Both the position numbers and the translations under genes were made by a program. Of a DNA stretch of 64,000 nucleotides, positions 24,791 to 33,518 are shown piece after piece. Source of the stretch: Brevundimonas sp. SL130 (GTDB taxonomy: Bacteria; Pseudomonadota; Alphaproteobacteria; Caulobacterales; Caulobacteraceae); contig NZ_CP113064.1 in NCBI RefSeq assembly GCF_026625805.1, forward strand, positions 1,550,001 through 1,614,000, written 5' to 3'. Position 1 is the stretch's first letter. Each line of letters starts with the position of its first letter. The notes under the pieces were generated by a model. That model saw nothing but the letters and a program-made list of their open reading frames with translations, did no database searches and was not told where the DNA came from.

Positions 24791-26031
24791 TCCCGGGGAC
24801 ATCCATGGAAAAGCACGATCGTCTCACGCCTGAATCCATGCGTCTGTTGTTGACTGTGGCGGCCCTATATCTGGCGCAAGGCATTCCGTTCGGCGTGGCG
24901 ATGGAGGCCCTGCCGACCCTGTTGCGCAAGGACGGGGCATCGCTGGCCGCGCTGGCCTGGCTGCCGCTGGTCGGCCTGCCTTGGGTGCTGAAAGTGCTGT
25001 GGGCGCCCTGGGTCGACAATCTGTGGGGGCCACGTCTGGGGCGGCGTCGGAGCTGGATACTGCCCATGCAGGCGATCGTCATCCTGTGCCTGCTGGGCGT
25101 GGCGGTGGTGGGGCTGAACAGGGCGCCGGTGGTGGTGGGCCTTTGCGTCCTGGCGTCGTTGGCCAGCGCCACCCAGGACACGGCCACCGACGGCCTGGCT
25201 GCGGAGCGTTTCGGCGGCGTCATGCTGGCGCGGGCCAATGCACTGCAGGTGGCTTGCACCATGATCGGCTTCTTTGTGGGCGGCTCGGGCGCACTGATCT
25301 TGAGCGGCTTGGTCGGGCGAGCGGCGGCGCTGGTCGCGCTGGCTGCAGTCGTGGCGGTTGGTTTCGTCCTGGCTCTGGCGATGCGTGAAGCGCCGCATGA
25401 CGCTCCGGTGCGCGGGCGGCGGGCCAGTCTTTTTCGGTTGTTGCGCCGTCCAGGGGCAGGCTCCATTCTGGCGACAGCGCTGTTCACGGCGCTGACGGCG
25501 GCGTCCGGCTTCGGCCTGGCCAAGCTGTGGCTGGTGGATGCAGGGTGGCCGCTGGAGCAGATCGGACTTTACGGCATGGTCGCAGGGGCCTCGACCATAG
25601 TTGTCGGCTGTGGCGGAGCGGCCTGGCTGATCGGCCGCATTGGCCTGTTCCGCGTTCTGACCGGCGGAGTGATGCTGTGCGCGGCGGGGCTCGCCTTGTG
25701 GCTGGGCGTGGCGACCGGCATGATCGGGGCGGCGCATCCGGTTATTCTGGCGGCCATGATGATCGGTGCTGCAGGCAGCGGTTCCGCCTCGGTCGGCGCC
25801 ATGACCCTGGCCATGCAGTTTGCGGCACGGGACGATCAGGCCGGCACTGACATGACCGCCGTCCAGAGTTCGCGGGATCTGGGCGAGATCGGCGCCTCTT
25901 CGGTGATGACAGGCGTGGCGGCGGCGGGCGGCTATCGGCTGGCCTTTATCGGCGGCCTGATCCTGAGCGCCGTCGCCCTGGGCGCCGTGGTGACCGCGAG
26001 GCGGTTGGACGGCGGCGGGGCGCAGCCGTGA
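24787..26031 (+). CDS. MFS transporter, RhtX/FptX-like siderophore permease
   Basis: About 410 residues with twelve predicted helices. LYLAQGIPFGVAMEALPTLLRKDGASLAALAWLPLVGLPWVLKVLWAPWVD and SATQDTATDGLAAERF are hallmarks of the RhtX/FptX/AmpG-like group, which move intact siderophores across the inner membrane without an ABC system. The ATG at 24787 overlaps the upstream stop; an ATG at 24805 with GGGGAC before it is an alternative. It completes a full uptake path: receptor, iron handling, permease. Confidence 0.88.
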   Translation: MIPGTSMEKHDRLTPESMRLLLTVAALYLAQGIPFGVAMEALPTLLRKDGASLAALAWLPLVGLPWVLKVLWAPWVDNLWGPRLGRRRSWILPMQAIVILCLLGVAVVGLNRAPVVVGLCVLASLASATQDTATDGLAAERFGGVMLARANALQVACTMIGFFVGGSGALILSGLVGRAAALVALAAVVAVGFVLALAMREAPHDAPVRGRRASLFRLLRRPGAGSILATALFTALTAASGFGLAKLWLVDAGWPLEQIGLYGMVAGASTIVVGCGGAAWLIGRIGLFRVLTGGVMLCAAGLALWLGVATGMIGAAHPVILAAMMIGAAGSGSASVGAMTLAMQFAARDDQAGTDMTAVQSSRDLGEIGASSVMTGVAAAGGYRLAFIGGLILSAVALGAVVTARRLDGGGAQP

Positions 26032-26238
26032 GGATTCCGAAGATATCGCTCAGGATAGCTGGCTGCAGCTAGCCTCGGCGATGCGGGGTGAAGCGGCGTG
26101 ATCGTCTTTGGGCTGGAGACTTACAGGGGAGGGGGACCGTTGAGCCCGTTAATGGGCGGAGCGTCCGATTCTGACTCTTCTCCCTCAATCCGAGAGTCCG
26201 CTTTCGGCTGGACCCTCCGGTGGTTTGGCGGATCGTCC

Positions 26239-28704
26239 CTAGAGACTTCTCAAGGCCTTGGCCGGTTCGGATCGCGCCGTCGCCACGGCGTGGCCCAGAA
26301 CGGTCAGGACGGCGATCAGGACCGCCCCGGCGACCGGTAGGATGAAGGCCAGCGGGGACAGGCCGACGCGATCGTCGAACCGCTCGAGCCAGCGGCTCAT
26401 CAGCAGGAAGGCCACTGCACAGGCGATGATCGCCGCCACGCCCACGGGCCTGAGGAACTCGCCGACCAGCAGACCCAGCACCTCGGTGGTTGAGGCGCCC
26501 AAGGTCTTGCGAATGCCGATCTCGCGCGTCCGTCGCGCCGTCACGAAGGCGGCCATGCCGTACAGACCGAGCGCGCCGATCAGGATCGCGACCCCAGCGC
26601 CGAGGCCGAACAGGCGGCTGCGCTGGTCCTCGGGCTTGTAATAGGGCTCCAGCATCTGAGCCACGGTCTTGGCCTCGAAGGGGACCGTCGGGGCGGCGAG
26701 GCTCCAGGCGCGTTCCATGGCGGCGCGAATGGCGATCGGATCGCCGTTGTAGCGCACGACGAGGACGCCTCCGGGGATGTCATCGCTGCGGTAGCGATAG
26801 AGGACCGGCGGAATCTGGTCGCGCGGCGACCGAAACCGGACATCGCGCACGATCCCGATCACCGTCATGGGCTCGCCGCCGAACCGCACGGTCTGACCCA
26901 CGGCCGAGGCCGCGCTGGAGAAGCCGAGGATCGGAAGGGCGCTTTCGCTCAACATGACGTTACGGCCGACGGCGCCGGTTTGCGGAGAATCTCCGTCTTC
27001 GGCTCTGGAGTCGTCCAGCCTGTTCTCGGGATTGAACGGGCGTCCGGCGGCCACGTCCACGCCATAGGTCTTGAAGTAGTCGGGGCCGACTTCCTCGATG
27101 ACCACAGCCGGTTCCTCGCCGACATGACCCGGCCTGGAGACATTGGTCTGGGATACCGACCCGGTAGCGGGCGAACGGCTGGACACGGTGATGGAGACCA
27201 CCCCGGGGATACGCCGGTACTGATCCAGCAGACCGGCGCGGCGACCGTCCAGCTCCGATCCCCAGAACCTTTCAAGGACCAGGATGCCCTCGCGCGTAAA
27301 GCCGAGATCGGCGGTGCGCAGATGGTGGCTCTGGACCAGCATGACGAAGGTACAGATGCTGAACACCAGGGCGACCGTGAACTGGACGACCACCAGGATG
27401 CTGCGAAGCTGCGATCCGGCGCGGCCGCCCCCGGGGGAGCGGGCTGAGGCCAGAACCCCGGCGGGCGCGAACCGCGCGAGGGCCAGGGCGGGCCAGGCTC
27501 CTGCGCCGACGCCGACAATCAGGGCCGTGGCGGCAACCATCAGCACCACGCCGTCGGCGCCGAGATACTGGAGCTTCAGCGTTGTCCCGCCATAGGCGTT
27601 GACCACCGGCAGTATAAGTTCGGTCAGGGCCAGGCCGAAAAGGGCGGCGGCGGACGCCAGGACGACGGCCTCGACCAGGAACTGCAACGTCAGGACGCGT
27701 GACGTCGCCCCTAGCGCCTTGCGCACCGCCACCTCGCGCGCCCTCAGACCCGCCCGTGCGCTGGCCAGGTTGACATAGTTCAGGGCGGCGATGACCAGGG
27801 TCATCAGCCCCACGATCCCCAGCACCGCCACGTCGGTCGCATTGGCGGATCGTTCCGCATTCGGATCGCGCGCGTCGGCGAAATGGATGTCCGTAAGGGG
27901 CGTCAGGCTGTATTTGAGGGTCTCGTTGATCGGGGACGGCAGAGCGTCCGGCGGAATGCGCCGTTTTACGAAGTTCGCCAGATCGGCGCCGACCGCCCGG
28001 GCCTGGTCCGCCTTGGGGATCCGGAAATAGGCCGAGGTGTTGAAACTGCCCCAGCGGTCGAAGGTGTTGGCGGCCTCGTCGATGTCGAAATCAGCCCGAT
28101 TGATCAGGAACAGCATATTCAGGTCGAGCGAGCTGTCGGCCGGAAGATCCTTCATCACCGCCGTGACCCGATAGGCCCGTTCCTGGCCTCGCACCAGGCG
28201 CACGACCGATCGACCCAGGGCGGGACCCTCGGGGAACAGACGCTTGGCGACCGTCTGGCTCAGCACCACCGAACCGGGGTCGTCCAGGGCGTGGGCCTTG
28301 TCGCCCTCAATCAGGGGCAGGTCGAACACTTTGAAGAAGTCGGTGTCCACAAGGGCCATGCTCTCTTCGATGATCGGCCCTCCCGCCCTGATTCTGGCTC
28401 CGCTCCCCATCACCCGGGTAGCGGCGGCGATCTGGGGATAGTCCTCCTTGATCAGGCCGACGGCGACGCTTTGGACATTGCCGGAAAAGCTCGGCTCTCC
28501 GCCGGGCCAGCGGGTGACGACGCTGAGGCGATAGATCTGGTCGGCATTGGGCGTCCAGCGATCAAAGCCCGTCTCGAAACGGACGGTCAGCAACAGGATG
28601 AGGAAGACGGCGATCCCGACCGCCAGCCCTCCGACATTGAGCGCGGTGTAGAGCCGGTGACGGCTCAGCGATCGGTAGAGGGTCTTCAGGTAGTGGCCGA
28701 TCAT
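26239..28704 (-). CDS. MacB/FtsX-type ABC transporter permease
   Basis: About 821 residues. It has the duplicated layout of this family: helix near the N-terminus ([23 protein letters not shown]), MacB periplasmic domain, FtsX helices mid-protein ([41 protein letters not shown]), a second periplasmic domain and a second FtsX block ([26 protein letters not shown]). It should couple ATP use in the partner to extrusion of a periplasmic substrate. The ATG at 28704 has GGAG upstream. It lies 10 bases behind the ATPase gene, third in an adaptor-ATPase-permease operon. Confidence 0.92.
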   Translation of the reverse strand: MIGHYLKTLYRSLSRHRLYTALNVGGLAVGIAVFLILLLTVRFETGFDRWTPNADQIYRLSVVTRWPGGEPSFSGNVQSVAVGLIKEDYPQIAAATRVMGSGARIRAGGPIIEESMALVDTDFFKVFDLPLIEGDKAHALDDPGSVVLSQTVAKRLFPEGPALGRSVVRLVRGQERAYRVTAVMKDLPADSSLDLNMLFLINRADFDIDEAANTFDRWGSFNTSAYFRIPKADQARAVGADLANFVKRRIPPDALPSPINETLKYSLTPLTDIHFADARDPNAERSANATDVAVLGIVGLMTLVIAALNYVNLASARAGLRAREVAVRKALGATSRVLTLQFLVEAVVLASAAALFGLALTELILPVVNAYGGTTLKLQYLGADGVVLMVAATALIVGVGAGAWPALALARFAPAGVLASARSPGGGRAGSQLRSILVVVQFTVALVFSICTFVMLVQSHHLRTADLGFTREGILVLERFWGSELDGRRAGLLDQYRRIPGVVSITVSSRSPATGSVSQTNVSRPGHVGEEPAVVIEEVGPDYFKTYGVDVAAGRPFNPENRLDDSRAEDGDSPQTGAVGRNVMLSESALPILGFSSAASAVGQTVRFGGEPMTVIGIVRDVRFRSPRDQIPPVLYRYRSDDIPGGVLVVRYNGDPIAIRAAMERAWSLAAPTVPFEAKTVAQMLEPYYKPEDQRSRLFGLGAGVAILIGALGLYGMAAFVTARRTREIGIRKTLGASTTEVLGLLVGEFLRPVGVAAIIACAVAFLLMSRWLERFDDRVGLSPLAFILPVAGAVLIAVLTVLGHAVATARSEPAKALRSL

Positions 28705-28714
28705 GGCGTTCTCC

Positions 28715-29398
28715 TCAGGACGCGCGACGGACGCCGGCGACGATGCGCCCGTCCAGCATGTCGACGATGCGGCCGGCCTCATCGGCCTGGGCCGCAGAGT
28801 GGGTCACCATGACGATGGTCGCGCCCTCGGCGTTCAGTCCCTTGAGAATCTCCATGACCTGGGCCCCGTTCTCGCTGTCGAGGTTGCCGGTCGGTTCGTC
28901 CGCGAGGATAAGGTCGGGCTGGCCGACGATCGCACGCGCAATGGCCGCGCGTTGCTGCTGTCCCCCGGAGAGCTGGTGCGGATAATGGCCTGCCCTGTGC
29001 GCGATGCCGACCCGGTCCATGGCCGAGGCGATCCGGCTTTTCCGCTCCGGACCCGCCATCTTGCGGCGATAGATGAGGCCCAGTTCGATATTCTCGGCGA
29101 CGGTCAGCTCGTCGATCAGGTTGAAGCTCTGGAAGATGAAGCCCAGGTGCCGCGCGCGAATGGCCGCCAGGGCCGCCTCCTCGGCCTGGGCCACATCCTC
29201 GTCCTTGAACAGATAGCGCCCGCCGGTGGGCCGGTCGATCAGACCGATGATGTTCAGGAGCGTGGACTTGCCGCAGCCCGAGGGGCCCATGACGGCGACG
29301 AACTCGCCCTTTTTTACGTTCAGTTCGATGTCGCGCAGCGCGGCGGTCTCGACCTCATCGGATCGATACAGACGCTGGATTCCGGCCAGAGTGATCAT
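28715..29398 (-). CDS. MacB/LolD-type ABC ATPase
   Basis: 227 residues: Walker [11 protein letters not shown]-loop [20 protein letters not shown], signature [15 protein letters not shown], Walker [14 protein letters not shown], and H-loop VTHS. It energises the permease at 26239-28704. It follows the adaptor gene by 27 bases. Confidence 0.94.
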   Translation of the reverse strand: MITLAGIQRLYRSDEVETAALRDIELNVKKGEFVAVMGPSGCGKSTLLNIIGLIDRPTGGRYLFKDEDVAQAEEAALAAIRARHLGFIFQSFNLIDELTVAENIELGLIYRRKMAGPERKSRIASAMDRVGIAHRAGHYPHQLSGGQQQRAAIARAIVGQPDLILADEPTGNLDSENGAQVMEILKGLNAEGATIVMVTHSAAQADEAGRIVDMLDGRIVAGVRRAS

Positions 29399-29425
29399 GA
29401 GTTTTCCTTCGTCGAGGAGAAATAG

Positions 29426-30739
29426 TCAGCGGAGAACGAGGCGCGGTCGCGCGTCGAAAGCGGCGTAGGAGGAGGCGACAATGCGGTCGTGGGCGGCGAG
29501 GCCTTGGAGAACCTCAACCTGCGTCGGACTGCGCCGTCCCAGACGGACGGCCCGCCTGGTCGCCCGGCGACCGTCGGCGTCGAGCACATAGACGAAGGCG
29601 CCCCCTGACCCTTCGAGCCAGGCGCCCGTCGGCAGGACGAGCGCTGGACGGCTCTCGCCGAGCGTGATGCGCAGATCGAGGGTTTGGCCCCGACGCAGGT
29701 TCGGCGGCGTCGCCCCCCGGAACACCAGTTCGGCGGTGAAACGGCCGTTGGCGACCTGGGGCAGAACCCGTGAAACCGCCAGCGGCCAGGTCTTGCCTTC
29801 AAGGGTTGCTGTCGCCCCTTGGCCCGTGCTGACGCGCGCGAGATAGAATTCGTCCACCTCGGCGACGAGCTTGTAGGCGTCTTCTGAATCGATCTGGCCG
29901 ACCACGGCGCCCGCCGTCAGGGGTTGGCCGGGCTGGAGGTCAAACGCGGTCAGGCGACCGGCGACCGGCGCGCGAATGGTCAGGGCGTCCAAGCTGGCGC
30001 GGACGGCCGAGAGGTTGGATTGCAGTTGGTTGGATGAGGACAAGACGCCCTCGAGCTGGCGTTGCGCCAACTGGTTCTCGGACGGCTCGGCTCGCCTGAG
30101 GCTCTGCAGCCGGTTGCGATGGTAGTCGGCCAGAGCCTGCGACTCCGCCAGACCGGCGTCGGAGACGATGCCCTTGGCGTGCAGGCTTGAGCGGATGCCC
30201 AGTTCGCGCTCGGCGTTGAGCAGATTGAACGCGGTTTCGCTGATCGCCTGTTCCCGATCCAACCGGCTGCGCGAAATCTGGAGCTGCTGGCCCCGGGCGT
30301 CGCCGAGTTGACCGGCGATCTGGGCCTCGCTCGCCGTCACCTCCATGCGCAGCCGCGGGTTGGACAGGATCGCCAGGGGCTGGCCGGCGGTCAGACGGGC
30401 GCCGTCCTCGACCTGCACGTTTTGGACCTGTCCCCCCTCGATTGCGACGATCTGGACCGTGCGCAGGGGCGCTGCGACGGCGCGGACGGGAAGGGCGTCC
30501 TCGAAGATCGCTTGCTGCGCCGTTGCGGTGGCGAGGTCGGCCTCGTTCACCACCAGCTCGCCGCTTCCAGGCAGGGTGCGCCAGATCAGCACCGCGATCA
30601 CGGTCACGAAGGCGGCCGCCGCTACGCCCATGACGACGCGGCCAGGCCTGAACCGCTTGCGAGGCAGGCGACGATCCATGGCGCCCGCCGGCGGCGTGGC
30701 GGAAGGCGGGGGATCGGAAGACGGGTCGGCCTGGCTCAT
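29426..30739 (-). CDS. HlyD/MacA-like periplasmic adaptor
   Basis: 437 residues: cytoplasmic Arg-rich start, one membrane helix (VVMGVAAAAFVTVIAVLIW, about residues 36-55), lipoyl halves (VQNVQVEDGARLTAGQPLAIL and LTIRAPVAGRLTAFDLQPGQPLTAG), a helical hairpin and a beta-barrel. It is first in the adaptor-ATPase-permease operon and divergent from the response regulator gene, with a palindrome between them. No outer-membrane channel gene is present. Confidence 0.92.
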   Translation of the reverse strand: MSQADPSSDPPPSATPPAGAMDRRLPRKRFRPGRVVMGVAAAAFVTVIAVLIWRTLPGSGELVVNEADLATATAQQAIFEDALPVRAVAAPLRTVQIVAIEGGQVQNVQVEDGARLTAGQPLAILSNPRLRMEVTASEAQIAGQLGDARGQQLQISRSRLDREQAISETAFNLLNAERELGIRSSLHAKGIVSDAGLAESQALADYHRNRLQSLRRAEPSENQLAQRQLEGVLSSSNQLQSNLSAVRASLDALTIRAPVAGRLTAFDLQPGQPLTAGAVVGQIDSEDAYKLVAEVDEFYLARVSTGQGATATLEGKTWPLAVSRVLPQVANGRFTAELVFRGATPPNLRRGQTLDLRITLGESRPALVLPTGAWLEGSGGAFVYVLDADGRRATRRAVRLGRRSPTQVEVLQGLAAHDRIVASSYAAFDARPRLVLR

Positions 30740-30818
30740 GCAACGAAGTTTAACGTGCCGCTCGATATCGGCCTAAAGCGCCGCCGCGCTTGATCTTTTC
30801 GCCAACGCGATCTTACCT

Positions 30819-30836
30819 GTGTTCGTTTTCGAACAC
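30819..30836. promoter_or_regulatory. palindrome in the divergent promoter region
   Basis: GTGTTCG-TTTT-CGAACAC is a perfect 7-bp inverted repeat between the export operon (starts at 30739, minus) and the regulator (starts at 30848, plus). Its position suits an operator for the adjacent response regulator acting on both transcripts. Binding is inferred. Confidence 0.5.
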
Positions 30837-30847
30837 CGAAAGCCTGT

Positions 30848-32122
30848 ATGTCCGCGACCGTTACGTCCCCCATCGACGCGCCGGCTGGCCGGGTGCTTTT
30901 CATCGACGACGACGCCGATGTGTTGAAGGCGGCGACGCTTGTTCTCCGGCGTCAAGGCTTCGAGGTCGCCATGATCAGAAGCCCCGAGGAGATCTGGTCC
31001 GCTCTGGCCGAAGCGCCCGTCGACGCCATCCTGCTTGACCTTAATTTCCGACCCGGGGCCCGGTCCGGCGACGAGGGGCTGGAAGCCCTGCGTCGGATCG
31101 TGGCGCTGGATCCGGATGCGGTCGTCCTGGTCGTCACAGGCCATAGCGGGGTCGGCGTCGCCGTCGCGGCCATGCGCGCCGGAGCCGGCGATTTCATCAT
31201 GAAACCATGGAGCAACGCGCGGCTGATCACGGCCGTCACCGACGCCGTCGCTCTGAGACGTCGCCGGCGGGCGCAAGGGCGCGCGCCATCCGGCGCCGCG
31301 TCGGAGGCGCTGATCATCGGCGCGTCTCCCGCAGCGGACAGACTGCGCGCCCGCGTCGTCAGGCTGGCCGCGACGGAAAGTCCGGTCCTGATCACTGGCG
31401 AGTCCGGCGCCGGAAAAACGCTCACGGCCCAGGCGATCCATGCCGCCTCGACCCGGCGGGACCGGCCTCTCGTGTCGCTTGATCTCGCGGCGCTCTCGCC
31501 GGAGGGACAGATGGCGCGTGTTCAGGCGGTCGCCGAAGGCGTCCTGCTCCTCAAATCGGCCGAGGCGCTCGCTCCCGAGGTCTTCGGTGTTCTTGCCGGC
31601 GTGATCGAGGCCGCTTCGCCGGTCCGCATCCTCGCCACGACGACCCGGATGGAGGCGCTGTCGCACTGGCCCGATCGCTTGAGGTTCGGTCTTGCAGGGA
31701 CCCAGATTCAGGTTCCGGCTCTACGCCTGCGACGCGGCGATATCCTCGAACTGACCCGATACTTCATTCGACGGGCCGCAGCTGACGTCGGCCGTCTGCC
31801 CCGACCGGTTTCACCGGAGGCCGAGGCCTGGCTGACCGGCGCTGACTGGCCGGGCAATATTCGCGAACTCAGGGCGGTTGTCGAACAGGCGGTCTTCCTG
31901 GGAGAAGGCGATGTGCTCGACCTCTCCGATCTGAAACCCTCCAGCGAACCGGCGTCGGCGCGCTCCGTCGAGCCGGGCGACGATCTCAATCTGGATCGTC
32001 AGGAACGCCGGCTGGTCGAGGCGGCGCTGAAGCGCCACGGATTCAACGTCAGCCACGCCGCCCGCGATCTGGGCCTGACCCGGGCCGCCCTTTATCGCCG
32101 GATGGAAAAGCATGGCCTCTAG
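30848..32122 (+). CDS. NtrC-like response regulator without the sigma-54 loop
   Basis: 424 residues: receiver domain (VLFIDDDADVLK, phospho-Asp in AILLDLNF, Lys in IMKPW), AAA+ domain from about residue 150 (Walker A GESGAGKT) and Fis-type HTH at the end (NVSHAARDLGLTRAALYRRMEKHGL). The GAFTGA loop that contacts sigma-54 is absent: the chain passes from SLDLAALSPEG to VLLLKSAEALAPEV. It therefore probably regulates by another mechanism. It overlaps the kinase gene by 11 bases, forming a two-component system beside the ABC export operon. Confidence 0.86.
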   Translation: MSATVTSPIDAPAGRVLFIDDDADVLKAATLVLRRQGFEVAMIRSPEEIWSALAEAPVDAILLDLNFRPGARSGDEGLEALRRIVALDPDAVVLVVTGHSGVGVAVAAMRAGAGDFIMKPWSNARLITAVTDAVALRRRRRAQGRAPSGAASEALIIGASPAADRLRARVVRLAATESPVLITGESGAGKTLTAQAIHAASTRRDRPLVSLDLAALSPEGQMARVQAVAEGVLLLKSAEALAPEVFGVLAGVIEAASPVRILATTTRMEALSHWPDRLRFGLAGTQIQVPALRLRRGDILELTRYFIRRAAADVGRLPRPVSPEAEAWLTGADWPGNIRELRAVVEQAVFLGEGDVLDLSDLKPSSEPASARSVEPGDDLNLDRQERRLVEAALKRHGFNVSHAARDLGLTRAALYRRMEKHGL

Positions 32123-33359
32123 CCAACGGTTCGGCGCGACCGTCGCCTTCCTCGGAGCATTTGTCCTAGGGGTCGGCTTCTGGGCTGCTATTGATCGAAG
32201 CCTGTGGGCGACGGCGGCGGCCTTGGGCGTGTTGGCGGTTCTGGCCGCTCTCCCCGCGCTTGGGCGTCTCGCCCGTATCTGGTCCCCGACGGGCGGGGGC
32301 GCCGCCTCGGGATTCGATCTTGATGAGCGACGGTCCGCCGAGGCACGGCGCCGTTGGCTGGCTCATGTGCTTGACCTTGTCCCGACCGCCCTGGTGAGCC
32401 GGTCCCCCGACGGTCGTCTCCTCGCACTCAACCGGGCGTCTCGGGCCTTGTTCGTCACGGATGGGCCGATCCTGGGCGCGTCCGATGAGTTGCTACGCGT
32501 GGCCGGCGGCCCGTTGATGGCCGACGCTACGCCGCTGATGCTGGGGCGGCCCCGCCCACGGGCCTATGCGGCCTCGCTCGCCGACATCGTGCAGGAGGAT
32601 GGCCCGGCGAGGTTGATCGCCCTTGCCGACATCGAAGAGCAACTCCGTGCGCGCGAGACCGCGACCCTTCGAGAGACGCTTGACGTCCTCTCTCACGAGA
32701 TCATGAACTCCCTGACACCGGTAACGTCCCTGGCGCAGAGTGCGCAATTGCTGCTCGCTGACGGCGACAGGGAAGGGGCCGGGGATGCGCTGGCCGTCCT
32801 TGAGCGCCGGTCAGTCGGCTTGCTTCGGTTCGTCGAATCCTATCGGGCGCTGGCCAGATTGCCGCTGCCCGTACTGCGCCCGGTGACGGTTGCGCCTTTG
32901 GTTGCGGACGTCCAACGCCTTTTCGAGAGACACGATGCAGGAGACGGCGTCACGCTGGAGCTGTCGCGGATGCCTGACGTGACCGTGTTGGCTGACCCAG
33001 ACCTCCTGGTGCAGGCCGTAATCAATCTCCTGCTTAATGCGGCGCAGGCGGTCGCCTCCAGACCCGGCGCCGCCGAAGCGCCGCGCGTTCGCCTGTCGGT
33101 CGGCGTCGAAACGAGCGTGGTTCGTTTCGAGGTGTCGGACAACGGCCCTGGCCTAGGCGGCTTGGATCCGGAGACCATCCTAAAACCCTTCTTCACCAGC
33201 CGGCCCAGCGGCGCCGGCATCGGCCTCAGCCTCGTGTCACAGATCATCGCCGGCCATAACAGCCGCCTTGATTTTGGACTGTCCGACATAGGTGCAACCG
33301 GGCTGGAGGTGAGCTTCTCACTGGCGCGCGCAATCCCGGGACAGGACAGTCTCGGGTAA
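32112..33359 (+). CDS. sensor histidine kinase (NtrY-like)
   Basis: 415 residues: two N-terminal membrane helices (residues 10-50) with almost no periplasmic loop, a PAS-like segment (VLDLVPTALVSRSPDGRLLALNRASRALF), the phosphorylated His in VLSHEIMNSLTPVTSLAQSAQ, and ATPase boxes INLLLNAAQAV, VSDNGPGLGG and SGAGIGLSLVSQI. It should phosphorylate the upstream regulator, sensing membrane or cytoplasmic signals. Confidence 0.9.
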   Translation: MASSQRFGATVAFLGAFVLGVGFWAAIDRSLWATAAALGVLAVLAALPALGRLARIWSPTGGGAASGFDLDERRSAEARRRWLAHVLDLVPTALVSRSPDGRLLALNRASRALFVTDGPILGASDELLRVAGGPLMADATPLMLGRPRPRAYAASLADIVQEDGPARLIALADIEEQLRARETATLRETLDVLSHEIMNSLTPVTSLAQSAQLLLADGDREGAGDALAVLERRSVGLLRFVESYRALARLPLPVLRPVTVAPLVADVQRLFERHDAGDGVTLELSRMPDVTVLADPDLLVQAVINLLLNAAQAVASRPGAAEAPRVRLSVGVETSVVRFEVSDNGPGLGGLDPETILKPFFTSRPSGAGIGLSLVSQIIAGHNSRLDFGLSDIGATGLEVSFSLARAIPGQDSLG

Positions 33360-33518
33360 GTGCGGCGAGACGAGTGGATGTCCTCTTTATGAGGCTGCAA
33401 TAAAAACTGCTGATGGCGCTTTTAAGACGTTGCGAGCTTGCCGCTTTATTGGGGAAGCGATCCGGGGTCAGGGGCATTGTCGGACGTCTCTTGAGGGTCG
33501 CCGCCGAGGCGACGGCTC

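Noticed and set aside
25530..25740. Long minus-strand frames opposite the MFS gene as possible genes
   Set aside because: They are Gln/His/Arg-rich shadows without start signals or family likeness.
24499..26031. Longer version of the MFS transporter
   Set aside because: The extra front part overlaps the PepSY protein out of frame and lacks MFS likeness.
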